Shown in pieces: positions 43,250-51,806 of a stretch of DNA of 64,000 nt. A program made the translations under genes and the position numbers. Location of the stretch: contig NZ_JAGGML010000001.1 in NCBI RefSeq assembly GCF_017875275.1, positions 1,302,001-1,366,000 on the forward strand, in the 5' to 3' direction. The stretch comes from Xanthobacter flavus (lineage in GTDB: Bacteria; Pseudomonadota; Alphaproteobacteria; Rhizobiales; Xanthobacteraceae). The notes under the pieces are model-generated. The model did not search any database, was not told the DNA's origin, and was given only the letters and a program-made list of their open reading frames with translations. The stretch's first letter is position 1. Each line of letters begins with the position of its first letter.

Positions 43250-43392
43250 GCTGTGTCCTCCCCGTAAGACCTGTTGGATCGGCCGTCTCATGCGCGGCTT
43301 CGGGCGGCGGTGAAGTAGGCGCTCCGGCCGCTGCCGCCGGTCCTGGCAGGCAGCATTCTGCCCACTGTCCGGCACCTTGCGAGGGTTTATAT

Positions 43393-43427
43393 ATTACAAA
43401 AAATCGTATTGCAAGTTATTCTCGTAA
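43393..43427 (-). promoter_or_regulatory. AT-rich promoter/PaaX operator candidate for paaA
   Basis: In the 221-base gap between paaA and paaX (43250-43470), bases about 43387-43437 are strikingly AT-rich. Two imperfect inverted repeats are seen: ATTAC (43393-43397) with GTATT (43406-43410), and GTTA (43415-43418) with TAAC (43425-43428). PaaX sites elsewhere are also long imperfect palindromes with an A/T-rich centre. The minus-strand reading contains a TAATAT box. The assignment to PaaX is inference from position. Confidence 0.45.
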
Positions 43428-43470
43428 CATTTCCGAACAGGCGAGATCGCCGCGCGGCAGAGTATGGGCC

Positions 43471-44337
43471 TTATGCCTTGAAACGGTTGGAGATTTTTGG
43501 ATCCGCAGGCAGCGGCGCGCCGTCCTCGCCCACGGCGTTCTCATTGAGCCAGCGCTCGGAGCCATCCACCAGCCGGCCATAGATGTCGGCGCATACCGCA
43601 CGGGCGGCAAGACCGGGCCAGTCCTGCGGCAGGATGGCGGGCGGCAGGATGGGATCGCGCAGCACAATGCGCCGGTAATCGTGGATGAGCAGCACGCGCG
43701 CGACCATCGCCTCCAGGTCGGTCAACCCGGCGCCGGCCTGAAGTTCCGCCGCCAGCGGCTCGAAGGTCGCGATGAAATGGCGATAGGCCTCGGCTGTCTG
43801 CTCAAGCGGCCACGCGCGGGCGGCGAGCGCGCGCTGTTCCTCCGCGCTGCCGGAGACATCGAGCCGCAATGCGGAGGCCGCCTCCTCCGGAACACCGGTG
43901 CCGGCCGGCGCCACGAAGACGCCGGGCAGCGGCATGCCGAAGCCGGCCGCCTCCAGCGCCGCGCGCGCCCCCTCGCGGGCGCCGGTCTCGATGAGCAGCA
44001 TGTCGAAATGCCCATGCCACTCGGGCGGGCGGTGGCGGTAGATGTGCTCGGTGGCGCGGGCGAAGGTGTCGCTGCCCTTTTCGGCGAGGCGGTAGAAGCT
44101 GTTGCGGCCCACCCGGGTGCGCATCAGCCAGCCGTCCGCCGCGAGCCGCGACATGGCGGTGCGCACCACCCCGTCGGCCACATCGAGCCCGCGGAAGAAG
44201 GCGAGCAGCGTGCCGAGCCACACCGAGCCGCCGCGCGGCACGATGGCGTCGCCATAGATGGTGACGATGATGGACCAGGTGCGCGAGGGTTCGGCGCGGA
44301 CATGATCGAGGATGAGGTCGAGGGCGCGGCGCGACAT
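43471..44337 (-). CDS. paaX: PaaX-family transcriptional repressor
   Basis: PaaX represses paa operons and is released by phenylacetyl-CoA. The 288-residue protein has the PaaX N-terminal winged-helix domain (RTWSIIVTIYGDAIVPRGGS, then GVVRTAMSRLAADGWLMRTR) and GRNSFYRLAEKGSDTF, all typical. The central and C-terminal PaaX domains have VLLIHDYRRIVLRDPILPP, which is diagnostic. It lies downstream of the TetR gene and upstream of paaA, co-oriented with both. Two regulators in one cluster is unusual. Confidence 0.93.
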   Translation of the reverse strand: MSRRALDLILDHVRAEPSRTWSIIVTIYGDAIVPRGGSVWLGTLLAFFRGLDVADGVVRTAMSRLAADGWLMRTRVGRNSFYRLAEKGSDTFARATEHIYRHRPPEWHGHFDMLLIETGAREGARAALEAAGFGMPLPGVFVAPAGTGVPEEAASALRLDVSGSAEEQRALAARAWPLEQTAEAYRHFIATFEPLAAELQAGAGLTDLEAMVARVLLIHDYRRIVLRDPILPPAILPQDWPGLAARAVCADIYGRLVDGSERWLNENAVGEDGAPLPADPKISNRFKA

Positions 44338-44369
44338 GGCCGTTCCTTAAAGGGTTTTCCGCCGCGATC

Positions 44370-45107
44370 CTATTCTGCCGGTCGCCGCGCCGTGGCGGCA
44401 CGGGGCGCCTCGGCGGCGGCGGGTGCGGCGCGCCGGCGCGCGGGGGCGCGGGGCTGCGCCGGCTTGGCGTCCGTGACCCGGATATCCGCCGCCTTCGCCT
44501 CCGGCGCGGAAAGGCCGCGCAGCGCCTCTTCCGCCCCCGCCTTGATGAGGCCGGTGACAAGGCGGGCATAGTCCGCGCGCGTCAGGCCCTTGCCCTCGCG
44601 AAACCACAGATACTGCCAGTTCAGCATGCCGAAGGCGGACATGGTGACGGGCTTCAGCATCGGCCCGCGCCCCACGGAGGGCACCTCCTCTGCGATGGCG
44701 TCGGCGAGCAGCGTGACCAGCCGGCGCTCCAGCGCGCGCAGACCCTCCTGCCGCTCGGCGTTGAGCAGCTTGAGATTGGCGATCTGCACCTGATGCTCGG
44801 CGTCGGCGTCCTTGTAGGCATCGAGCAGCGAGGCGGACATGGCGTAGATGCGCCCGCCCTCCGGCGCCTCGGCGATGGCTTTCTCGGCGCCTGCGATCAA
44901 TTGCTCCAGATGGGTGGAGAGGATGTCGAAGAGCACCGCCTCCTTGTCTGGATAGTAATGGTAGAGCAGCGCCTTCGAGGCCCCGCACGCGTCGGCGATC
45001 ATGGTGATCGAGGTGCCGGAATAGCCGTATTGCGCAAACAGCTCCGCCGATTTGTGGAGGATGGCCTCCCGTTTGGCCTCGTAATCCTGTGCGCGCGTGC
45101 GAGCCAT
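44370..45107 (-). CDS. paaR: TetR-family regulator, probable PaaR
   Basis: A 245-residue TetR regulator. The HTH runs through AELFAQYGYSGTSITMIADA and CGASKALLYHYYPDKEAVLF (about residues 22-60), followed by an all-helical ligand domain (LIAGAEKAIAEAPEGGRI and onward). After about residue 200 comes an unusual Ala/Arg/Pro-rich tail (PAQPRAPARRRAAPAAAE), which is basic and probably disordered. TetR-type PaaR proteins control phenylacetate genes in several bacteria and respond to phenylacetyl-CoA. The 22-bp palindrome in its own divergent promoter (45278-45299) and the related one at 35892-35913 fit it as their ligand. The ATG at 45107 is preferred over an in-frame ATG at 45137, which reads as Arg-rich leader. 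Confidence 0.85.
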   Translation of the reverse strand: MARTRAQDYEAKREAILHKSAELFAQYGYSGTSITMIADACGASKALLYHYYPDKEAVLFDILSTHLEQLIAGAEKAIAEAPEGGRIYAMSASLLDAYKDADAEHQVQIANLKLLNAERQEGLRALERRLVTLLADAIAEEVPSVGRGPMLKPVTMSAFGMLNWQYLWFREGKGLTRADYARLVTGLIKAGAEEALRGLSAPEAKAADIRVTDAKPAQPRAPARRRAAPAAAEAPRAATARRPAE

Positions 45108-45277
45108 CTTGCCTGTCCATCTCGATCGCCGCCGCAAGAAGCCGGCTGCGAACGTCCGCCATCACTGGGAAAGGGGTTCAGATATCAAATATTGTCCGCC
45201 CGGTCGATCAATCATCCCGCGCAGGACCGCCGGCGGCAAGGGCCTCGGACCGAGCGCAAGGAAACCGCGCGCGAACA

Positions 45278-45299
45278 ATTGACCATCCGGCCGGTTAAT
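45278..45299. promoter_or_regulatory. Operator-like palindrome and promoter upstream of the Liv-type transporter
   Basis: ATTGACC-N8-CGGTTAAT is a diverged copy of the perfect palindrome at 35892-35913; the outer bases and the CGGTTAAT half are identical. It overlaps a plausible plus-strand promoter: TTGACC (45279-45284), 17 bases, then TATGGT (45302-45307). This links transporter expression to the paaN/paaG promoter and suggests autoregulation of the TetR gene. Confidence 0.65.
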
Positions 45300-45393
45300 T
45301 ATATGGTTCAGGTCTCGCTGGTCGAATGGCCGGCGAACGGAGGCGGGACAACCCGCTCCTCGGCCCGAAATGGACCTTTAGGAGGAACGCTTC

Positions 45394-46578
45394 ATGGATA
45401 CGCCCGCACGCCTGCGGCCGATGCTGCGCGCGGCTGCCCTCATGCTCGCGACCTTTGTCGCCGGCCCCGCCCTCACCAGCGCCGCCTTTGCCGCCGATCC
45501 CATCAAGATCGGCTCCGTGGTCTCCGCCACCGGGCCGGCCGCCTTCCTTGGCGATCCGGAAGCCAAGACGCTCAAGCTCTATGTGGACGAGCTGAACAAA
45601 AAGGGTGGCCTCCTCGGCCGGCCCGTCGAGCTGGTGCTCTATGACGACGGCGGCGACGCCAACAAGGCGCGCACCTTCGCCACCCGCCTCGTGGAGGACG
45701 ACAAGGTCGTCGCCATGGTCGGGGGCACCTCCACCGGCGCCACCATGGCCATGATCCCGGTGTTCGAGGAAGCCGGCATTCCCTTCGTCTCGCTCGCCGG
45801 CGGCATCGAGATCATCGAGCCGGTGCGCGCCTTCGTCTTCAAGACGCCGCACACCGACAAGACCGCCTGCCAGAAGATCTTCGAGGACATGAAGGCGCGC
45901 GGCATCACCAAGATCGGGATGATCTCGGGCACGGACGGCTTCGGCAAGTCCATGCGCAACCAGTGCCTGAAGGTGATCGGCCAGTACGGCATCGCCGTCG
46001 TCGCCGACGAGAATTACGGCGCCACCGATTCCGACATGACGCCCCAGCTCAACAAGATCAAGAACACCGCGGGCGTCGAGGCCGTGCTCAATCCCGGCTT
46101 CGGCCAGGGCCCGGCCATTGTGACGCGCAACTATGCGCAGCTCGGCATCAAGCTGCCGCTCTACCAGAGCCACGGCGTCGCTTCGAAGAGCTTCATCGAG
46201 CTGGCCGGCCCGGCCGCCGAGGGCGTGCGCCTGCCCGCCCCGGCCATCCTCATCGGCGACAAGCTGGCGGCCAACGACCCGCAGAAGCCGGTGGTTTCGG
46301 AATACAAGACCTCCTACGAGAAGGCCACGGGCCAGCCGGTCTCCACCTTCGGCGGCTACGGCTATGACGGCATCCAGCTGGTCGCCCGCGCCATCGAGAG
46401 CGCGAAGTCTTCTGACCCGAAGAAGATCCGCGACGCGCTGGAGGCCACCAAGGGCTATGTGGGGGTCACCGGCATCTACACCTTCGCCCCCGCCGACCAT
46501 CTCGGCCTCGGCACGGATTCGTTCCGCATGCTGGTGATCCGCAACGGCGACTGGGCGATCGAAGCCCCGGCCCGCTGA
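45394..46578 (+). CDS. Liv-type ABC transporter substrate-binding protein
   Basis: A 394-residue periplasmic binding protein of the Leu/Ile/Val-binding superfamily. The signal peptide ends at AFA before ADPIKIGSVVSATGPAAFLG. The type I fold shows GGLLGRPVELVLYDDGGDAN, AMVGGTSTGATMAMIPVFEE and GYGYDGIQLVARAIESAKSS. This superfamily binds branched amino acids but also aromatic acids (phenylacetate, benzoate) and amides. Position next to tetR and the shared operator suggest an aromatic acid ligand here. The ribosome site GGAGGAA is upstream of the ATG. It starts a five-gene transporter operon. Confidence 0.9.
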   Translation: MDTPARLRPMLRAAALMLATFVAGPALTSAAFAADPIKIGSVVSATGPAAFLGDPEAKTLKLYVDELNKKGGLLGRPVELVLYDDGGDANKARTFATRLVEDDKVVAMVGGTSTGATMAMIPVFEEAGIPFVSLAGGIEIIEPVRAFVFKTPHTDKTACQKIFEDMKARGITKIGMISGTDGFGKSMRNQCLKVIGQYGIAVVADENYGATDSDMTPQLNKIKNTAGVEAVLNPGFGQGPAIVTRNYAQLGIKLPLYQSHGVASKSFIELAGPAAEGVRLPAPAILIGDKLAANDPQKPVVSEYKTSYEKATGQPVSTFGGYGYDGIQLVARAIESAKSSDPKKIRDALEATKGYVGVTGIYTFAPADHLGLGTDSFRMLVIRNGDWAIEAPAR

Positions 46579-46647
46579 TCTTTTCCCACACCCGATCCCC
46601 ACCGCGGCGGCGCCACCCCGGCGCCGCCACACAGACGGCGTGAGGAC

Positions 46648-47520
46648 ATGTCCGAATTTCTCCAGCTCGCGTTCTCGGGCCTGACGGTTGGCGCCATTTA
46701 TGCGCTCATCGCCCTCGGCTTCACGCTGATCTACAACGCCTCCGACGTGATCAACTTCGCCCAGGGCGATTTCGTCATGATCGGCGGCATGGGCACCGTC
46801 TTCCTCATGGCGGCGGGGCTCGCACTGCCGGTGGCGGCGCTGATCGCGGTCGTCGCCGCCGTGCTGGTCGGCCTGCTGCTGCACCGGCTCGCCATCGAGC
46901 CCGCGCGCGGCGCCTCGCCGGTGACGCTCATCATGATCACCATCGGCGCGTCCATCTTCATCAAGGGCGTGTCGCAGATCATCTTCGACAAGCAGTTCCA
47001 CTCCCTGCCCGCCTTCTCGGGCGACACGCCAATTCCCGTCGGCGGCGCCACCATCCTGCCGCAGAGCCTGTGGGTCATGGGCACCGCGCTCACCCTCGTG
47101 GTCGCGCTCTATCTGTTCCTGGAGCACACTTTGGTGGGCAAGGCGGTGCTCGCAACCGCCGCCAACCGGCTGGCGGCGAAGCTCGTGGGCATCAATGTGG
47201 CCCTCGTGCTCGCCCTTGCCTTCGGCCTCTCGGCGGCCATGGGCGCGCTCGCCGGCGTGGTGGCGACGCCCATCACTTTGACCCGCTACGACATCGGCAC
47301 CCTCTTCACCCTGAAGGGCTTCGCCGCGGCGATGCTGGGCGGCATGGGCAATCCGGTGGGCGCGGTGGTGGGTGGCCTCCTCATCGGCCTCATCGAGACC
47401 TTTGCGGCCGGCTACCTCTCCTCCACCTACAAGGACGCGGTGGCGTTCCTGATGATCCTCGTCGTGCTCCTGTTCATGCCGCGCGGTCTGTTCGGCAGCC
47501 GCACCGTGGAGCGCGTGTGA
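46648..47520 (+). CDS. livH: Branched-chain/aromatic ABC transporter permease LivH
   Basis: A 290-residue inner-membrane permease with about eight hydrophobic helices. It opens with FSGLTVGAIYALIALGFTLI and YNASDVINFAQGDFVMIGGM, the family-typical LivH start. Later it has LVGINVALVLALAFGLSAAM, and GGMGNPVGAVVGGLLIGLIE is the ATPase-coupling region. The stop overlaps the livM start (TGATG). Confidence 0.93.
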   Translation: MSEFLQLAFSGLTVGAIYALIALGFTLIYNASDVINFAQGDFVMIGGMGTVFLMAAGLALPVAALIAVVAAVLVGLLLHRLAIEPARGASPVTLIMITIGASIFIKGVSQIIFDKQFHSLPAFSGDTPIPVGGATILPQSLWVMGTALTLVVALYLFLEHTLVGKAVLATAANRLAAKLVGINVALVLALAFGLSAAMGALAGVVATPITLTRYDIGTLFTLKGFAAAMLGGMGNPVGAVVGGLLIGLIETFAAGYLSSTYKDAVAFLMILVVLLFMPRGLFGSRTVERV

Positions 47521-48464
47521 TGAAGGCCATCCTGCGCTCGCGCCTCACCCCGCTCATTGCCCTCGCGCTCATCATGGCGCTGGTGCCGATGATCGCCCCC
47601 ACCTCCTTTCACCTGCGCGTCGCCGCGCTGGTGTGGATATTCTCCCTCGCCGCCCTCGGCCTCACGATCCTAATGGGCTATGCGGGACAGGTGAGCCTCG
47701 GCCATGCCGGCTTCCTCGGCATCGGCGCCTATGCGGTGGCCATCGGCCCGGCGCGGCTCGGGCTCGATCCGCTGCTCTGCCTTCTGCTCGGCGCGGTGCT
47801 CTCGGGCGTCATCGCCTGGCTGGTGGGCCGACCCATCCTGAAGCTGAAGGGCTATTACCTCGCCATCGCCACCCTGGGCTTCGGCGTCATCGTCGCCCTG
47901 ATCCTCCACAGCGAGACCGAGCTGACCGGCGGGCCGGACGGCATGTCCGTATCGCGCATCACCCTGTTCGGCTGGCGGGTGACTGGGGCGCTAAACTGGT
48001 ACTGGGTCTCGGCCGGAGCGCTGCTCATCGGCGCGCTCATCGCCCTCAACATCGCCGCGAGCCCCACGGGGCGGGCGCTGCGCGCGCTGCACGACAGCGA
48101 GGTGGCGGCGGCCGGCGCGGGCATCGATGTTTCCGCCAAGAAGCTCGCTGCCTTCGTGGTGGCGGCGGTCTATGCGGCGGTGGCGGGCGGGCTGCTTGCC
48201 GCGATGAACGGCCTCATCACGCCGGAGGCGGCGAGCTTCTCCCATTCGGTGGAGTTCGTCGCCATGGTCATCATCGGCGGGCTCGGCTCGGTGTTCGGCA
48301 CCGTGCTCGGCGCCGCCTTCCTGGTGGTGCTGCCGCAGACGCTCACCGCTTTCCAGGAATATGAGCAGGCGGTACTGGGCCTCCTCATCATGGTGTTCAT
48401 GATCTTCCTGCCCCAGGGCATCGTGCCATCGCTGCGCGCGCTGATCGAGGAGCGCCTGCCGTGA
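47520..48464 (+). CDS. livM: Branched-chain/aromatic ABC transporter permease LivM
   Basis: A 314-residue permease. The ATG lies within the livH stop (TGATG). The sequence [20 protein letters not shown] and [20 protein letters not shown] are typical of LivM; the EAA-type loop is [20 protein letters not shown] and [19 protein letters not shown]. It forms the heterodimeric channel with LivH. Its end overlaps the livG start (GTGA). Confidence 0.93.
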   Translation: MKAILRSRLTPLIALALIMALVPMIAPTSFHLRVAALVWIFSLAALGLTILMGYAGQVSLGHAGFLGIGAYAVAIGPARLGLDPLLCLLLGAVLSGVIAWLVGRPILKLKGYYLAIATLGFGVIVALILHSETELTGGPDGMSVSRITLFGWRVTGALNWYWVSAGALLIGALIALNIAASPTGRALRALHDSEVAAAGAGIDVSAKKLAAFVVAAVYAAVAGGLLAAMNGLITPEAASFSHSVEFVAMVIIGGLGSVFGTVLGAAFLVVLPQTLTAFQEYEQAVLGLLIMVFMIFLPQGIVPSLRALIEERLP

Positions 48465-49261
48465 GCACACAGACGCCCCTTCTCGACGTGAGTGGCATCG
48501 GCATCTCCTTCGGCGGCCTCAAGGCGGTGGATGAGGTGAGCTTCAAGGTCGGTGCCGGCGAGGTCTTCTCCATCATCGGGCCGAACGGGGCGGGCAAGAC
48601 CACCCTGTTCAACCTCGTCACCGGCATCTACCGCCCCTCGCGCGGCAGCGTGCGGCTCGACGGCGTGGACATCACCGCCGTGCCGCCCCACCAGCGGGTG
48701 GTACGCGGCATGGCGCGGACCTTCCAGAACCTGCAGATCTTCTTCCGCATGACGGCGGTGGAGAATGTGATGGTGGGCTGCGCCCTCTCCGAGCGCACCT
48801 CCTTCCTCGCCGACATGCTCGGCCTGCCCTCCGTCTTCCGACAGAACCGGATCACGCGGGAGAAGGCGCTGGCGCTTCTGGGGCGCGTGGGGCTCGCCGA
48901 CCTCGCCGATTCCCCCGCCGGCGCCCTCCCCTATGGCGCGCTGAAGCGCCTGGAAATCGCCCGCGCCCTCGCCGCCGATCCCCGGATCCTGCTGCTGGAC
49001 GAGCCGGCGGCCGGCTGCAATGCGGTGGAGACGGAAGCCATCGACCACCTCATCGCCGAGATCGCGAAAAGCGGCGTCGCGGTGGTGCTGATCGAGCATG
49101 ACATGAAGCTGGTGATGAAGATCTCCGACCGGGTGCTGGTGCTGGCCCACGGCCGCCCGCTGGCGGAGGGGCCACCGCGCGCCGTGCGTGAGAATCCGCA
49201 GGTCATCGCGGCCTACCTTGGGGACATCGGATCGCGGGAGGCGGATCGTGCTCACGGTTGA
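48461..49261 (+). CDS. livG: ABC transporter ATPase LivG
   Basis: A 266-residue ATPase. Walker A is GPNGAGKTT, the Q-loop is [10 protein letters not shown], Walker B is [10 protein letters not shown], and the switch His is in [11 protein letters not shown]. The ABC signature is atypical: [15 protein letters not shown] in place of [15 protein letters not shown], so the Gln after Gly is Ala and the Ser is Pro. The start is GTG overlapping the livM stop. The pair with LivF drives transport. Confidence 0.93.
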   Translation: MSTQTPLLDVSGIGISFGGLKAVDEVSFKVGAGEVFSIIGPNGAGKTTLFNLVTGIYRPSRGSVRLDGVDITAVPPHQRVVRGMARTFQNLQIFFRMTAVENVMVGCALSERTSFLADMLGLPSVFRQNRITREKALALLGRVGLADLADSPAGALPYGALKRLEIARALAADPRILLLDEPAAGCNAVETEAIDHLIAEIAKSGVAVVLIEHDMKLVMKISDRVLVLAHGRPLAEGPPRAVRENPQVIAAYLGDIGSREADRAHG

Positions 49262-49949
49262 GGCTCTCTCCTCCTCCTACGGGCGCATCATGGCACTGCG
49301 CGAGGTGTCGCTGGAGGTGAAGGCCGGCGAGATCGTCGCCCTCGTCGGCTCCAACGGCGCCGGCAAGACGACGCTGCTGCGCGCCATCTCCGGCGTCCAG
49401 CCGGTGCGCGGCGGGCGCATCGTCTTCGAGGGCGAGGCCATCGAGCGCATGGAGCCGCACCTGCGGGTGGTGCGCGGCATCTCCCAATCGCCCGAGGGCC
49501 GGCAGGTGTTCGGCCCCCTGAGCATCGAGGACAATCTGAAGCTCGGCGCCTACCGGCGGCAGGATGCCAGGCGACAGGCGCGGCTCGATCACGTCTACGG
49601 CCTGTTCCCCGTGCTCGCCGAGCGGCGCAGGACGCCGGCCATGAGCCTGTCCGGCGGACAGCAGCAGATGCTCGCCATCGGCCGCGCGCTGATGGCGGGG
49701 CCGAAGCTGCTGCTGCTGGATGAGCCCTCCCTCGGCCTCGCGCCGCTCCTGGTGGACCAGATCCTTGCCGCCGTCACGTCCCTGCGCGACGAGGGGATCA
49801 CCACGCTTCTGGTGGAGCAGAACGCCTCGGCCGCCCTCGCCATCGCAGACCGGGGGTACGTTCTGGAGACCGGCCACATCGCCATGGAAGGCACCGGCGC
49901 CGCGCTGCTCGACGACCCCAAGGTGCGCGCGGCCTATCTGGGCATCTAG
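49248..49949 (+). CDS. livF: ABC transporter ATPase LivF
   Basis: A 233-residue ATPase, the usual LivF length. It starts at GTG within the last 14 bases of livG. The motifs are Walker A GSNGAGKTT, the subfamily sequence QSPEGRQVFGPLSIEDNLKL, signature LSGGQQQMLAIGRAL, Walker B LLLLDEPSLGLAP and the His-equivalent region LLVEQNASAALAIAD. The operon ends here; a convergent minus-strand gene follows at 50028. No terminator hairpin was seen in 49950-50027. Confidence 0.94.
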   Translation: MLTVEALSSSYGRIMALREVSLEVKAGEIVALVGSNGAGKTTLLRAISGVQPVRGGRIVFEGEAIERMEPHLRVVRGISQSPEGRQVFGPLSIEDNLKLGAYRRQDARRQARLDHVYGLFPVLAERRRTPAMSLSGGQQQMLAIGRALMAGPKLLLLDEPSLGLAPLLVDQILAAVTSLRDEGITTLLVEQNASAALAIADRGYVLETGHIAMEGTGAALLDDPKVRAAYLGI

Positions 49950-50027
49950 GCTCGGTATTTCCGTAACGACGCTGGATCAACGCAGTCGATACGAACTGGC
50001 TCTATGCGGTTGTGCAACTTAAAATAA

Positions 50028-51806
50028 TCATGGTGGGGCTTGCTCCAAGCCCTGACCGGAGCCGGCTGATCGGGCGGTATCCTCCGGGATGCCGCCCGAA
50101 ATCGTTCCGGAGCCGAGCAGCGCCGCCATCGCGGACGACGCCCCACGCGCGACGATGCGGCCGCCATCCATCACGATGATCTCGTCCATCGCGTCGAGGC
50201 CGGCCCGGCGGTGGGTGATGAACAGGAGCGACTGATCGCGCCCCACGCCGAGAAGTCCGTCCAGCACGCGCCGCTCGGTTTCGCCGTCGAGCCCCTCGGT
50301 GGGTTCGTCGAGAATCAGGATCGGCGCGTCCTTCAGAAGGGCACGTGCCAGACCGAGGCGCCGGGCCTCGCCGCCGGACACCTTCGCCCCGTTGGCGCCG
50401 AGGAAGGTATCGAGCCCCTCCGGCTGCGCCGCGACGAAGGCGAGGATGCCCGCCCGCTCCAGCGCCGCCTCCAGCTTGCCTTGGGATGCATCGGGGTCGG
50501 CGATCAGCAAATTCTCCCGGATGGTCGCCGTGAACAGGTGATCGTGCTGCGCCAGCACCGCCATGCGGCGGCGCAGGGCATCGGAATTGAACGCGGCGAG
50601 GCTCGAACCGGCGAAGGTCACCTCGCCCGGTCCCGGGGCGCGGAACCTGAGTGCCAGCGCGACGAGGCTCGATTTGCCCGATCCGCTCGCCCCAACCACG
50701 CCGATCCGCCGGCCGGGGGTCAGCGCCAGATTGATGTCCGTCAGCGCCGCGGCGGTCGCGCCGGGATAGGTGAGCCCCGCATGGGCGAACGCGAGCGCCC
50801 CGGCCTCGGGCACCTGCTGCGGCGTGGCTGGCTCCTCCACCGGCGGCGGACGGTCGATAAGGCCGAAGATGCGGCGGGCAGAGGCAAGCGTCGAAGGCAA
50901 GGTCTGGAAGGCGAGCGGCAGCGGCGCCACCGCCTCGAACAGGGAGAGGGCGAGCAGCGCCAGCATGGGCAGGTCGGCCGCCGGCAGCGTGCCCGCCAGC
51001 ACCCGCGGCGCGGCGATCATCAGCACCAGCACGAGGGACAGTTGCGCGAACAGGCCGACGCCCGCGCCGGCGAAGCCGAGGATGCCGGCGAGCCGGTGTT
51101 CACGGGCGATGAGCGTGTCGCTGGTCTCATCCAGCGCGGTACGATGGCGGCGGTCGGGATCATAGATGGAGAGTTCGGCGCGCCCCTCGATATGATCCAC
51201 CAGCAGAGCGTTGAGCTGCGCCGTGCCGGCCGTCACCTCCCGCGCGGCGTTCGCCCCGAGCCGGTGAACGAGAAGCGGCAGGCCGAGCCCCGCGAGGAGT
51301 GCGGCAGTGCCGATGCCCACCGCCATGCCCGCATCATGGAGCGCAAGGAACGCGAGGCCCGCGCCGAGCACCAGCACGCCGGCGATCACCGGCGAAAGGA
51401 TGCGCAGGAAGGCGAATTCCAGCCGGTCGATATCGCCCTTGAGCCGGGCGAGCAGGTCGCCGGACCTCTGGTCCTCCAGCGCCGCCGGGGCGAGCGGAAT
51501 GAGCCGCGCGAAGAACCACGGCCGCAGCGCCGCCACGAACTTCAGCGTCGCCTCATGACCGACGATCCGCTCGCCATAGCGCCCGACGGTGCGCACCACG
51601 GCATAGGCCCTGATAGCCGCCGAGGGGGTGAAATAATTCACGCTCGCCCCCGTCGCGCCGGCCAGCGCCATGGCCGCGATGAACCAGCCGGAGGTGGCCA
51701 TCAACGCAATATGGGCGAGGGTGGCGAGGGCGGAGACGAGGATGGCCAGCGCCATCCAGCCGGCATGGGGCGCCATCAGGCGCAGGAGGCGCAGTGCGTC
51801 CTTCAT
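50028..51806 (-). CDS. cydC: CydC, thiol (cysteine/glutathione) ABC exporter subunit
   Basis: A 592-residue half-transporter with an N-terminal six-helix domain and a C-terminal ATPase. CydDC exports glutathione and cysteine to the periplasm and is needed for cytochrome bd and c maturation. The N-terminal RLLRLMAPHAGWMALAILVS and TSGWFIAAMALAG are typical of CydC. The ATPase has Walker A GASGSGKSS, signature VSGGEARRLGLARAL, Walker B ILILDEPTEGLD and the H-loop FITHRRAGLDAMD. It is the second gene of cydDC: its ATG overlaps the cydD stop by 4 bases. No cydAB is in the window. Confidence 0.92.
   Translation of the reverse strand: MKDALRLLRLMAPHAGWMALAILVSALATLAHIALMATSGWFIAAMALAGATGASVNYFTPSAAIRAYAVVRTVGRYGERIVGHEATLKFVAALRPWFFARLIPLAPAALEDQRSGDLLARLKGDIDRLEFAFLRILSPVIAGVLVLGAGLAFLALHDAGMAVGIGTAALLAGLGLPLLVHRLGANAAREVTAGTAQLNALLVDHIEGRAELSIYDPDRRHRTALDETSDTLIAREHRLAGILGFAGAGVGLFAQLSLVLVLMIAAPRVLAGTLPAADLPMLALLALSLFEAVAPLPLAFQTLPSTLASARRIFGLIDRPPPVEEPATPQQVPEAGALAFAHAGLTYPGATAAALTDINLALTPGRRIGVVGASGSGKSSLVALALRFRAPGPGEVTFAGSSLAAFNSDALRRRMAVLAQHDHLFTATIRENLLIADPDASQGKLEAALERAGILAFVAAQPEGLDTFLGANGAKVSGGEARRLGLARALLKDAPILILDEPTEGLDGETERRVLDGLLGVGRDQSLLFITHRRAGLDAMDEIIVMDGGRIVARGASSAMAALLGSGTISGGIPEDTARSAGSGQGLEQAPP

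Noticed and set aside
45295-47127. A 610-residue minus-strand frame over the transporter genes
   Set aside because: It is rich in His/Gly/Asp/Glu without domains and lies antisense to the binding protein and livH.
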